This document shows positions 30,998 to 39,829 of a DNA stretch of 64,000 bases, in pieces (positions within the stretch are counted from its first letter, which is position 1; the number at the start of each line of letters is the position of its first letter). The notes below the pieces were generated by a model, which made no database searches, had not been told where the DNA came from, and worked only from the letters and a program-made list of their open reading frames with translations. The stretch lies in the NCBI GenBank assembly GCA_046296655.1, contig JBKBLE010000006.1, positions 28,018 to 92,017 of the forward strand. Reading direction: 5' to 3'. The translations under genes were made by a program, and so were the position numbers. Source of the stretch: Cloacibacterium sp046296655 (GTDB taxonomy: Bacteria > Bacteroidota > Bacteroidia > Flavobacteriales > Weeksellaceae).

Positions 30998-33388
30998 TTA
31001 TTTCTCAATTGCTAATTCCACTACTTCTTTCATGGTTTTCACGTAATGAATTTTTAGATTTTTAAGATAGTTTTGGTTGATTTCTAAAACATCTTTTCGG
31101 TTTTCTTCGCACAGAATCACTTCTTTAATTTCTGCTCTTACTGCGGCCAACAATTTTTCTTTAATTCTGCCAACTGGAAGTACTTTTCCACGCAAAGTAA
31201 TTTCCCCAGTCATTGCCAAATGTGGTTTTACTTTTTTGTTTAAATAGCTGGAAACCATGCTCGTTAGCATTGCAATTCCTGCACTTGGTCCATCTTTCGG
31301 AGTGGCACCTTCTGGAACGTGAACGTGGATGTTTTTATTTTCAATATCTTCTAAAGAAATGCCTAAACTTTCGTGTTTTGCTTTGATGTATTCTAGCGAA
31401 ATCGTTGCCGATTCTTTCATCACATTTCCTAGATTTCCTGTCATGGTAAGATTGCCTTTTCCTTTACTTAAAATGCTCTCTATGAATAAGATATCTCCAC
31501 CAACTGAAGTCCAAGCTAAGCCTGTAACTACACCAGGAACATCCATCATTTCAGAGAAATTTTTAGACATCGGAACACCTAAGATTTCATCAATTTTCTG
31601 AATGGAAATTTTCGGGTCGTATTCTTTATTCATCGTAATTTGAAGCGCAACCCAACGAGAAATTTTGGCGATTTGTTTTTCTAAATTTCTTACGCCACTT
31701 TCTCTGGTGAAAGATTCTATTACGTGTGCAATTTCTTTATTTCCTAGTTTATAAGCGTCTTTTTGTAGGCCAGTTTCTTCCATTTGTTTTTTAATCAAAT
31801 GGCGTTTTGCAATTTCTACTTTTTCTTCAATCGTATAACCCGAAAGTTGAATGATTTCCATTCTGTCTAACAATGGCGTTTGAATGGTAGAAAGCGAATT
31901 GGCTGTAGCAATGAACATTACTTTTGACAAATCATACCCAATTTCTAAGAAATTGTCATAGAAACTGTGGTTTTGTTCTGGGTCTAAAACTTCTAAAAGT
32001 GCAGAACTTGGGTCGCCGTGAATTCCTTGTCCGAGTTTGTCTATTTCGTCTAAAACGATAACTGGATTAGATGTTCCCGCTTTTTTGATGGCTTGCAATA
32101 ATCTTCCCGCCATTGCGCCGATGTAAGTTTTTCTGTGTCCACGGATTTCTGATTCGTCATGGAGACCGCCCAAACTCATTCTTACATATTTTCTGCCAAG
32201 AGCATCTGCAATAGATTTTCCGAGGGAAGTTTTACCAACTCCAGGAGGCCCCACTAAACACAAAATCGGAGATTTCATGTCGTTTTTCAATTTTAGAACC
32301 GCCATGTGTTCTAAAATTCTTTTTTTGATGTCTTCTAAACCGAAATGGTCTTTATTCAAGATTTTTTCCGCTTTTGGAATGTCAAAAATGTCTTTAGAAT
32401 AAGAATTCCAAGGCAAATCTGTGAAGAAATCTAGATAATTTCTCTGTACGTTGTAATCTGGCGAATTGGGATTATGGCGCTGAAGTCTTTTCAGTTCTTT
32501 CTCGAAATGTTCCTGAATTTCTGCTTTCCAAGAAATTTTTTCTGCTTTTTTCTTCAGTTCATCTACATCAGTTTCGGTTCCACCACCTAATTCTTCCTGA
32601 ATGGTTTTAATTTGTTGGCTCAGGAAATATTCTCTCTGCTGTTTGTCTAAATCCCGAGAAGTTTTTTGATGAATTTGATTTTTCAATTCTAATCTTCTGA
32701 AATTATTATGCATCAGTTCATAGCATAATTCTGCACGTTTCATCAATGATTTTTCTTCCAGAAGTTTTTGTTTGTTTTCCGAAGAGAAATTTGCATTTAC
32801 GCAGATGAAATTCAGTAAATCTTCTTGTCCTTCAATATTTCTGATGGCAAAATTAGCTGCACCAGGAATATTAGGGTCCATTTCTATGATTTTAATTGCT
32901 AAATCCTTGATGTTATCAATCAAAGCTTCGTATTCTTCTTTCTTTTTGGTAGAAGAATCCTTTAATTTTTCTATTTCTGCAGTGAAATAAGGTTCGGTTT
33001 CAATGAAATTTTTCACTTTGAAACGCTGAACTCCTCTCGTGATTGCAGAAATATTACCATCAGGAAGTTTGATGATTTTAATGATTTTAGCAATAGTTCC
33101 TATTTGGTAAAGGTCTTTTTCGGTGGGATTTTCTTGGTGAGAGAGTTTTTGGCTCAAAATTCCTATCAGTTGACCATTTTTATGTGCTTCTTCTAATAAT
33201 TTAATAGACTTTTCTCTTCCCGCAGTTATGGGGATAACCACTTTCGGAAACATCACCATATTTCTAACAGGTAGAATCGGAAAAATCTCTTGTGCTTTTT
33301 CTTCTTTGGTTTGTTTTTCTTCGTTTGCCACGATGCTAAAATTTTCGTCTAAAAAATTTTCAAAAGCGATATCTTCTATTTCAATCAT
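30998..33388 (-). CDS. lon: ATP-dependent protease Lon
   Basis: 796 residues. The N-terminal substrate-binding domain (about 35-240) starts FPILPVRNMVMFPKVVIPI. The AAA+ domain has Walker A GPPGVGKTSLGKSIADALGR and Walker B VIVLDEIDKLG. The C-terminal serine protease domain contains PKDGPSAGIAMLT with the catalytic Ser and a following Lys in the RGKVLPVGRIKEKLLAA block. Lon degrades misfolded and regulatory proteins in the cytoplasm. It is monocistronic with a long divergent upstream region shared with the PpiD-like gene. Confidence 0.96.
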   Translation of the reverse strand: MIEIEDIAFENFLDENFSIVANEEKQTKEEKAQEIFPILPVRNMVMFPKVVIPITAGREKSIKLLEEAHKNGQLIGILSQKLSHQENPTEKDLYQIGTIAKIIKIIKLPDGNISAITRGVQRFKVKNFIETEPYFTAEIEKLKDSSTKKKEEYEALIDNIKDLAIKIIEMDPNIPGAANFAIRNIEGQEDLLNFICVNANFSSENKQKLLEEKSLMKRAELCYELMHNNFRRLELKNQIHQKTSRDLDKQQREYFLSQQIKTIQEELGGGTETDVDELKKKAEKISWKAEIQEHFEKELKRLQRHNPNSPDYNVQRNYLDFFTDLPWNSYSKDIFDIPKAEKILNKDHFGLEDIKKRILEHMAVLKLKNDMKSPILCLVGPPGVGKTSLGKSIADALGRKYVRMSLGGLHDESEIRGHRKTYIGAMAGRLLQAIKKAGTSNPVIVLDEIDKLGQGIHGDPSSALLEVLDPEQNHSFYDNFLEIGYDLSKVMFIATANSLSTIQTPLLDRMEIIQLSGYTIEEKVEIAKRHLIKKQMEETGLQKDAYKLGNKEIAHVIESFTRESGVRNLEKQIAKISRWVALQITMNKEYDPKISIQKIDEILGVPMSKNFSEMMDVPGVVTGLAWTSVGGDILFIESILSKGKGNLTMTGNLGNVMKESATISLEYIKAKHESLGISLEDIENKNIHVHVPEGATPKDGPSAGIAMLTSMVSSYLNKKVKPHLAMTGEITLRGKVLPVGRIKEKLLAAVRAEIKEVILCEENRKDVLEINQNYLKNLKIHYVKTMKEVVELAIEK

Positions 33389-33718
33389 AATCTAAAAATT
33401 AGAGTGACAAATTGTCATTTTTAAAGTATATAAATCAATTACCAAGACAAGAATCGAAATTTTCTTGCCTAAAATAAAGAGTGCTATAATATTCGCAATA
33501 GCTATGCCAAGAGTTTTTATGGACAAATTTTCCTTTTTTTATTCTAGAAAACTGAACTGATTTTCAAAGTGGTGGTCGATTGTGAAATATTTACCAAATA
33601 GGCTTCTGTAAAATCCTTAAAAAAATAAATATAAACGAATGAAAATGAGTGATAAAATTTCTCTATTATCTTAAAATTATGTATTTTCGCACACTGATTT
33701 TAAATACTTATATATAAA
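33389..33718. other. Divergent intergenic region lon / ppiD-like
   Basis: 330 bases without a gene. Close to the lon start lies the palindrome TGACAA-A-TTGTCA (33405-33417). On the plus side TATTTTCGCAC near 33681-33691 resembles the -7 box of the downstream gene. The rest is AT-rich without recognised structure. Confidence 0.6.
33405..33417. promoter_or_regulatory. Candidate operator upstream of lon
   Basis: Perfect 6-bp arms TGACAA/TTGTCA around one base, 17 bases before the lon start codon. A stress regulator site is possible; the regulator is unknown. Confidence 0.35.
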
Positions 33719-35860
33719 ATGTCAATTACAGCTTCAATAAGAAAGAGACCTTGGCTATTATTAGGAATGATTATTATTGCACTTTTAGCATTTTTAATTA
33801 ATCCTGAAAGCATGGATAAAATGTTTGGTCAAAATCCAAATATTTTGGGAAAGGTAAATGGTGAAGAAATCACTCGTGATGAATTTAATGACCAATTAAG
33901 TTTGTTACAACAACAATCTCAAGGGCAACCACAGCAAGGCTTAGAAGAACAAGCTTGGCAAATTTTGGTGCAGTCTAAATTAGTCAAACAGCAGTTTGAT
34001 AAAATGGGTTTAAAAATTACAGATGAAATTTTCTGGAATCAATTACAATTTGACCCAATGTTTTCAAAAGAAAACAATCCTCAAAATTTTGACGAAAAAG
34101 GAAACTTCAAAGTTGCTGAAATTAAAAAGCAAATTGAAGAACTTAAAAATAATGGAGACGTAAACCAATATAACGAATGGTTAAAAGCTAAAAAAGCTAT
34201 CGAATACAGAATGATGGCAAGACAGTTTTTTGCAAACGTTACTACAGGAATTACAGCCAACAAAAAAGAAGCTGCTGAACTAATGAAGCAAAGAGACGAA
34301 GTTGCTGATATAGATTTCGTGAAAGTAGATTATGCTGCTTTTGCTGCTAAAAATCCAGTGAAAGTTACTACTGAAGATTTAGCAAACTATATCAAAAAAC
34401 ATCCTGTGAAGTTTAAATCTGAAGCTACTAGAAACTTAGGAATCGTATATTTCCCAGCAAAACCAAGTGCAGCAGATGATGCTTTAGCTCTTAAAGAAAT
34501 CAACAAACTTTACAACGAAGGTGTGGATAATGGTAATGGTTTAGAAAGTTTCAAAAATACTCCGAACGATTCTATGTTCGTAGAATTAAACTCTGAAGCA
34601 CAAATTAAATATTCATTTGTTTCTGACCAAGAAATTCCTCAAGAAGCGCAAGCTTTCGTAAAAGGAGCGTCTGTAGGACAATTCTTCGGACCTTATAAAT
34701 CTGGTGACAAATATTATGTAACCAAATTAGTAGGAAAGAGCAATGCTACCATGCCTAAACACATTTTGATTGCGTACAAAGGCGCAATGAGAGCAGATAA
34801 AAAGCAAACTAGAACCAAAGAAGAAGCTAAAAAATTAGCAGACAGCATTGGTGCATTAGTAAAAGCTGATCCATTGAAATTCAACGAATATGTGCAAATG
34901 TCTGATGAGCCAGGTGCTGCGCAAAGAGGAGGCATGTTAAGTTGGATTTTAGATAATGATAATAATTACGCTAAACCTTTCGGAGATTGGGTAAAAGGAA
35001 ACGCAAAAGGAGCTGTAGGTGTGGTAGAAACTGATTTTGGTTATCATATTATTGTTAACGAAAATAAAATGCCAGTTTACAAAATTGCAAACTTAGCAAA
35101 AGGCATCAGAGCTTCTAAAGAAACCGAAAACAAAGTATATACAGAAGCAAATACTTTCATTCAGTCTGTTCAAGGAAAATCTTTCAATGATTTTGCAAAC
35201 GTAGCGAAAAAGAAAAATTTCAATTTCCAAAATCCTAAATCTGTAAAAAGATTCCAAGGTCAAATCCAAGGTTTAGGAACAGATAAAGACGAAGAAATTT
35301 TAGCTTGGGCTTTCAATAAAGAAAGAGAAAAAGGAGAAACCAATATCTTTACTACTGGTAATGGTGACTACATCGTAGTGTACTTAAACGGTAAACAAGA
35401 AGCGGGAAATGCAGATCCAGAATCTGTAAGAGAACAAGTAGAACCAATTGTAAGAAACCAATTATTAGCGAAAAAAATCACTGAAAAAATTACTGCAAGC
35501 AAAGCAACAACTTTAGATGCAATTGCTAAATTATTTGGTACAACTAAACAATCTTCGCAAGTAAGTTTATTCTCTCCATTTGTAGGAGGTGCTATGGAAG
35601 CTAAAGTTGCTGGAGCTGCATTTGGAGTTAAAAAAGGTAAAATCTCTAAACCAGTAGAAGGTGCAACTGGAGTTTTTGTAGTAACTCAAAAAGCGGTTAA
35701 GCTAAACAAACAACCAGGAGACGTTAAACAAATCATGCAAGCAATGCAACAGCAAGGTGCTCAAATGTTTAGCCAATCATTAATGAAGAGTTTACAAGAC
35801 AATGCTAAAATAGAAGATTACAGAATTGAAGTATGGGATAAAACTTCTCAAGCTCAATAA
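33719..35860 (+). CDS. PpiD-like periplasmic peptidylprolyl isomerase/chaperone
   Basis: 713 residues. One N-terminal membrane segment (WLLLGMIIIALLAFLI, about 12-28) is followed by a SurA/PpiD-type N-terminal chaperone region (GKVNGEEITRDEFNDQL), then a parvulin rotamase domain about 340-455. That domain contains MPKHILIAYKG, GAAQRGGMLSWI and VETDFGYHIIV. The protein should be anchored in the inner membrane and help outer membrane proteins fold after export. Length slightly exceeds E. coli PpiD. It is followed by a strong terminator, so MCE gene expression is separate. Confidence 0.9.
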   Translation: MSITASIRKRPWLLLGMIIIALLAFLINPESMDKMFGQNPNILGKVNGEEITRDEFNDQLSLLQQQSQGQPQQGLEEQAWQILVQSKLVKQQFDKMGLKITDEIFWNQLQFDPMFSKENNPQNFDEKGNFKVAEIKKQIEELKNNGDVNQYNEWLKAKKAIEYRMMARQFFANVTTGITANKKEAAELMKQRDEVADIDFVKVDYAAFAAKNPVKVTTEDLANYIKKHPVKFKSEATRNLGIVYFPAKPSAADDALALKEINKLYNEGVDNGNGLESFKNTPNDSMFVELNSEAQIKYSFVSDQEIPQEAQAFVKGASVGQFFGPYKSGDKYYVTKLVGKSNATMPKHILIAYKGAMRADKKQTRTKEEAKKLADSIGALVKADPLKFNEYVQMSDEPGAAQRGGMLSWILDNDNNYAKPFGDWVKGNAKGAVGVVETDFGYHIIVNENKMPVYKIANLAKGIRASKETENKVYTEANTFIQSVQGKSFNDFANVAKKKNFNFQNPKSVKRFQGQIQGLGTDKDEEILAWAFNKEREKGETNIFTTGNGDYIVVYLNGKQEAGNADPESVREQVEPIVRNQLLAKKITEKITASKATTLDAIAKLFGTTKQSSQVSLFSPFVGGAMEAKVAGAAFGVKKGKISKPVEGATGVFVVTQKAVKLNKQPGDVKQIMQAMQQQGAQMFSQSLMKSLQDNAKIEDYRIEVWDKTSQAQ

Positions 35861-35878
35861 TTCTTCTCAAAAATATTT

Positions 35879-35912
35879 AAAAGCGACTTTTTCTAGAAAA
35901 AGTCGCTTTTTT
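35879..35912 (+). terminator. Terminator of the PpiD-like gene
   Basis: A 16-bp palindrome, AAAAGCGACTTTTTCT with its complement, and a T-run. Confidence 0.85.
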
Positions 35913-35959
35913 ATAACATTATGCAGAAATATTGAAACTACCATTACTTCAAAAAGTAG

Positions 35960-35967
35960 TATATTTG
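35960..35967 (+). promoter_or_regulatory. TAnnTTTG -7 box, MCE gene
   Basis: TATATTTG, 21 bases before the GTG at 35989. It lies inside the longer frame starting at 35932 and so excludes that start. Confidence 0.6.
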
Positions 35968-35988
35968 CGCATAAAAATTCATAAAATT

Positions 35989-36933
35989 GTGAAATACACT
36001 AAAGAAATAAAAGCAGGTTTAATAGCACTTTTAGCTATTGTAGGATTCGTTATTCTTTTCCAGTTTATGAAGGGGAAAAGTTTCTTTACATCAGATAATA
36101 TTTACTACGCGAAATTTGACAATGTAGACGGTTTAGAGCAGTCTAATCCAGTTTCTATCAACGGTTTGAAAGTAGGACAAGTAGATAAAATCCTTCCGCA
36201 AACAGCTAAAGACGGAACCATTTATTTTGTGGTTAAAATTTTAGTGGATAAAGGTTTTAATTTTTCTAAAAATTCTACTGTAGAAATCTTTGAACCAGGA
36301 ATTATGTCTGGTAAACAAGCAAGAATTCATCTGGTTTATGATAAAGCACCTTTTGCTAAAGATGGAGATACTTTAAGAGGAACTTTTCAATCTTCTTTGA
36401 TGGCAAGTTTATCTTCGCAGGTTGGTCCTGTAAAAGACCAAGTACAAAGTGTTTTAACTAAACTAGATTCTACAATGGCAGCGACTAATAAAATTTTAGA
36501 CGAACAAAACAGAAGAGAAATTAAAATACTTTTGGCAAGTCTTAACCAAACAGTTGCCTCTTTCAAAAATACTTCTGACCAAACCAATAGATTATTGGCT
36601 TCAAGTCAAGGTAGAGTAGAGAATGTACTTGATAATGCTAATAAAACTATGATTTCTGCCAATGCTACTGTTGAAAAATATGGTAGAGTTGCAGAAAGTA
36701 TTGATACAAAACAACTTAATCAAACAGTAGAAAGACTTTCAGAAGTTTCTAATAAACTCAATCAGGTAATTTCTGGGATTAATAATGGAGAAGGAAGCCT
36801 TGGTAAACTAGCTAAAGATGAGGAATTATACAATAATCTCAATAAAACTTCTCAGAATCTTAATAGTCTAATTTTAGACCTTAAAGAAAATCCTAAGCGA
36901 TACATAAATATTTCTGTTTTTGGTAAGAAATAA
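35989..36933 (+). CDS. mlaD: MCE-family (MlaD-like) lipid transport protein
   Basis: 314 residues from a GTG start (VKYTKEIKAGLIALLAIVGF). One N-terminal membrane segment leads to an MCE domain (about 38-115: YYAKFDNVDGLEQSNPV and INGLKVGQVDKI), followed by a long helical, coiled-coil tail with repeated NKT/NATV patterns. MlaD-like proteins form hexameric rings binding lipid in the periplasm. The cognate permease and ATPase probably are mlaE-mlaF at 23422-24995, 11 kb away. The start is fixed by the TATATTTG box upstream. Confidence 0.88.
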   Translation: MKYTKEIKAGLIALLAIVGFVILFQFMKGKSFFTSDNIYYAKFDNVDGLEQSNPVSINGLKVGQVDKILPQTAKDGTIYFVVKILVDKGFNFSKNSTVEIFEPGIMSGKQARIHLVYDKAPFAKDGDTLRGTFQSSLMASLSSQVGPVKDQVQSVLTKLDSTMAATNKILDEQNRREIKILLASLNQTVASFKNTSDQTNRLLASSQGRVENVLDNANKTMISANATVEKYGRVAESIDTKQLNQTVERLSEVSNKLNQVISGINNGEGSLGKLAKDEELYNNLNKTSQNLNSLILDLKENPKRYINISVFGKK

Positions 36934-36967
36934 TTAACGTATTTTTGAAAAAGAGAAAAAAATAACT

Positions 36968-38299
36968 ATGCAATATTTAGACAATATTTTATTCCTTGTT
37001 TTACTCATTGCTGGTTTCGGTCTGTTTTTTAAAAGTTTAAAAGAAATTTACCGAAATATAAAACTAGGAAGAGAAATCAATCGTTCTGATAACCCTTCAG
37101 AAAGATGGAAAACAATGGCAACAGTTGCTCTTGGGCAAAGCAAAATGAAAAAACGCCCAGTTGCAGCATTCTTGCACATGATTGTTTATGTAGGTTTCGT
37201 GATTATCAACATTGAATTGATTGAAATCATTGTAGATGGAATTTTCGGAACACACCGTTTCTTAGCTTCAATTTTTGGAGATACACTTTATGGAATTTTC
37301 ACTGCTACATTAGAAGTTTTAGCTGCGTTAGTAGTGATTGCTGTAGTAGCATTCTTCATCAGAAGAAATGGTCTTAAAATTCCTAGATTATCTTCTATCG
37401 ACCTAAAAGGTTGGCCAAAAAATGATGCCAATTGGATTTTGGTAATAGAATTCTGCTTAATGATGGCATTTTTCAAAATGAATGCAGCAGATTGGTTGCT
37501 TCAGCAAAATGGCGTTTTAGCAGCACACGGAAGTTTCCCAGTTTCATCAAATCTCATTGCACCGATTTTTCAATCTTTCGGTTTTAGTGATGGGTTTTTA
37601 CATTTCATAGAAAGAGGAGCTTGGGGGTTCCACTTTGTAGGAATTTTGTTCTTCATGAACTATTTGTATTATTCTAAACACCTTCACATCATTTTTGCAT
37701 TTCCGAATACTTGGTATGCTAATTTGGAGAAAAAAGGTAAATTCAATAATTTAGAATCTGTAACTCAAGAAATCAAATTAATGATGGATCCTAATGCAGA
37801 TCCTTATGCAGCGCAACCAGAAGGAGCAGAACCTCCTGCGAAATTTGGTGCTGAAGATATTTTTGATTTGAATCAAGTTCAGTTACTGAATGCCTATTCT
37901 TGTACAGAATGTGGTAGATGTACTGCGGTTTGTCCGGCAAATATTACAGGTAAGAAACTTTCGCCACGTAAAATTATGATGTCTACAAGAGACAGAATTG
38001 AAGAAGTGGGCAAAAACATCAACAAAAACGGAAAATTTGTAGATGATGGTAAAAAACTCTTAAACGATTATATTACCAAAGAAGAATTATGGGCTTGTAC
38101 AACTTGTAATGCATGTGTGGAAGCTTGTCCGGTATTAATTGACCCTCTTTCTATCATTTTTGAAATGCGTAGATTTATGGTGATGGAACAATCTGCAGCT
38201 CCACAAGAATTGAACATGATGATGACCAACATCGAAAACAATGCAGCACCTTGGCAATACAATCAGGCTGATAGATTAAATTGGGCAAACGAAAATTAA
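36968..38299 (+). CDS. Membrane (Fe-S)-binding oxidoreductase, HdrD/NarI-like
   Basis: 443 residues. Five hydrophobic segments in the first 230 form a nitrate-reductase-gamma-like membrane part. The C-terminal half carries two [4Fe-4S] clusters: CTECGRCTAVCP and CTTCNACVEACP. These belong to the heterodisulfide-reductase-type electron carriers. The following gene supplies a CCG-domain subunit. Similar gene pairs occur widely in Bacteroidota beside MCE genes and are thought to move electrons at the membrane; donor and acceptor are unknown. It follows the MCE gene by 34 bases. Confidence 0.85.
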   Translation: MQYLDNILFLVLLIAGFGLFFKSLKEIYRNIKLGREINRSDNPSERWKTMATVALGQSKMKKRPVAAFLHMIVYVGFVIINIELIEIIVDGIFGTHRFLASIFGDTLYGIFTATLEVLAALVVIAVVAFFIRRNGLKIPRLSSIDLKGWPKNDANWILVIEFCLMMAFFKMNAADWLLQQNGVLAAHGSFPVSSNLIAPIFQSFGFSDGFLHFIERGAWGFHFVGILFFMNYLYYSKHLHIIFAFPNTWYANLEKKGKFNNLESVTQEIKLMMDPNADPYAAQPEGAEPPAKFGAEDIFDLNQVQLLNAYSCTECGRCTAVCPANITGKKLSPRKIMMSTRDRIEEVGKNINKNGKFVDDGKKLLNDYITKEELWACTTCNACVEACPVLIDPLSIIFEMRRFMVMEQSAAPQELNMMMTNIENNAAPWQYNQADRLNWANEN

Positions 38300-38312
38300 T
38301 GTGACAATGAGA

Positions 38313-38342
38313 TGATGTGTTGATGCGAAAATTAACACATCA
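38313..38342. repeat. Small inverted repeat
   Basis: TGATGTGTT (38313-38321) and AACACATCA (38334-38342) with a 12-base loop, in the gap between the two Fe-S genes. A similar but different hairpin lies at 39172-39202. Confidence 0.5.
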
Positions 38343-38371
38343 GCAAATTAACAAATTAGCATATTTACAAT

Positions 38372-39157
38372 ATGGATTTCAAAATAAAAACAATGGCAGA
38401 ATACGCTGCCGAAGGAAAATCTCCAGAAGTTCTTTTTTGGGTAGGTTGTGCAGGAAGTTTTGATGACCGTGCCAAAAAAATTACCAAAGCATTTGCTAAA
38501 ATTTTAAATAAAGTAGGAGTAGAATTTGCAGTTCTTGGTCAAGAAGAATCTTGTACTGGTGATCCTGCAAAACGTGCTGGAAATGAATTCATTTTCCAGA
38601 TGATGGCATTAACGAACATAGAAGTTTTAAACGCTTACGAAGTAAAGAAAATCGTAACGGCTTGTCCGCATTGTTTCAATACTTTAAAAAATGAATATCC
38701 TAGTTTAGGTGGAAATTACGAAGTAATGCACCATACACAATTGCTTCAGCAATTGATGGAACAAGGAAGACTAAAAATAGAAGGTGGCGCTTTCAAAGGT
38801 AAAAAAATCACTTTCCACGATCCTTGTTATCTAGGAAGAGCAAATGATGAATACGAAGCTCCAAGAGTTCTTTTAGAAAAATTAGATGCAGAATTGGTAG
38901 AAATGAAACGTTGTAAAACCAACGGATTATGTTGTGGAGCTGGAGGTGCACAAATGTTTAAAGAACCAGAAAAAGGCAATAAAGACATCAATATCGAAAG
39001 AACAGAAGAAGCACTTGCGCTTAATCCAAAAATTGTAGCAACAGGTTGCCCATTCTGTAACACGATGATGACCGATGGTGTAAAACACTTCAACAAAAAT
39101 AAAGAAGTAGAAGTAAAAGACATCGTAGAATTAATTGCTGAAGCAGAAGATTTGTAA
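38372..39157 (+). CDS. CCG-domain (Fe-S)-binding protein, HdrB-like
   Basis: 261 residues. Two cysteine-rich CCG-type repeats are visible: TACPHCFNTLKNEYP and then GLCCGAGGAQMF after CYLGRAN, with VATGCPFCNTMMTDG near the end. An earlier VGCAGSFDDRA and EESCTGDPAKRAG pair completes the first unit. These domains hold non-cubane Fe-S or zinc and catalyse thiol/disulfide or lactate-type redox steps in their relatives. It is the soluble partner of the membrane Fe-S protein encoded just upstream and probably forms a complex with it. Confidence 0.88.
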   Translation: MDFKIKTMAEYAAEGKSPEVLFWVGCAGSFDDRAKKITKAFAKILNKVGVEFAVLGQEESCTGDPAKRAGNEFIFQMMALTNIEVLNAYEVKKIVTACPHCFNTLKNEYPSLGGNYEVMHHTQLLQQLMEQGRLKIEGGAFKGKKITFHDPCYLGRANDEYEAPRVLLEKLDAELVEMKRCKTNGLCCGAGGAQMFKEPEKGNKDINIERTEEALALNPKIVATGCPFCNTMMTDGVKHFNKNKEVEVKDIVELIAEAEDL

Positions 39158-39171
39158 TAATTTTGCTGGAA

Positions 39172-39202
39172 GATGGATGTTTGATGTAAGATGTCATCCA
39201 TC
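39172..39202. repeat. Small inverted repeat
   Basis: GATGGATG (39172-39179) and CATCCATC (39195-39202) flank a 15-base loop between two genes of the same strand. Confidence 0.5.
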
Positions 39203-39228
39203 ACCTAACATCTAACACCCAACATTTT

Positions 39229-39717
39229 ATGAAAATAGAAGAATCAACCATAGTAGAAACCAATGACTTCAAAGTCATTATTTATCCTGCTTCTAGAGCG
39301 TTAACTGCTAAAGAAGTAAAGGAAATTACGGAGAAATTGTATGATTTTCTTCCTACTTGGAATGCTCATGGAAAAAGATTAACATCTTCTTTTAAAATAG
39401 ACCACAAACAATTTATTATTATCACAGTAGACGAAGAAAAAGTACAGGCTTCTGGCTGTTCTATGGATTCTCTAAATGGTGTAATGAGAGAAATCGAGGC
39501 AGAATATCAATTAGGAATTTTTGACAGAATGAAAGCTTGTTACAAGGAAAATGGCGAAGTAAAAACCATGAAATTGACCGATTTTAGAACTGCGGTTAGA
39601 AATGGCGAAATTTCAGAAGAAGTAGAAGTTTTTGATTTTTCTAAAGACACTTACGTAAATTATTTATCAGACTTTTTACTTCCTTTCAAGCGAAGTTGGG
39701 CTGGTTTTATCAAATAA
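39229..39717 (+). CDS. Conserved 162-residue protein, unknown
   Basis: 162 residues, soluble, one domain. Notable text: IIYPASRALTAKEVKEITEKL, SFKIDHKQFIIITVDE, ASGCSMDSL and LGIFDRMKACYKENGEVK. Similar proteins in Flavobacteria are often labelled ABC transporter ATPase, but there is no Walker A or signature motif here, so that label is not supported. It follows the Fe-S pair by 71 bases on the same strand and shares their terminator, so it may belong with them. The GCSMDS cysteine is a possible reactive residue. Confidence 0.7.
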   Translation: MKIEESTIVETNDFKVIIYPASRALTAKEVKEITEKLYDFLPTWNAHGKRLTSSFKIDHKQFIIITVDEEKVQASGCSMDSLNGVMREIEAEYQLGIFDRMKACYKENGEVKTMKLTDFRTAVRNGEISEEVEVFDFSKDTYVNYLSDFLLPFKRSWAGFIK

Positions 39718-39727
39718 AATTCAATAG

Positions 39728-39753
39728 AGTCGGACTTTAGTCCGACTTTTTTA
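39728..39753 (+). terminator. Terminator of the Fe-S / 39229 operon
   Basis: AGTCGGACT/AGTCCGACT stem with a two-base loop and T-run. Confidence 0.8.
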
Positions 39754-39806
39754 TTTCAAACTTCAATTTGACTTTAGTCAAAATCTATTTCCTAGAAAGT
39801 TTTCTT

Positions 39807-39814
39807 TAAATTTG
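39807..39814 (+). promoter_or_regulatory. TAnnTTTG -7 box, GT4 gene
   Basis: TAAATTTG. A TTG at 39812 lies within the box and cannot be a start; the TTG at 39830 is nine bases from the predicted transcript start. Confidence 0.6.
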
Positions 39815-39829
39815 TATAAAAGTATCTGT

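Noticed and set aside
35932..35988. Longer N-terminus of the MCE protein
   Set aside because: The TATATTTG promoter box lies within this stretch, and the added residues are basic and not like the family start.
39229..39717. ABC transporter ATPase
   Set aside because: There is no Walker A, signature or Walker B motif in the 162 residues.
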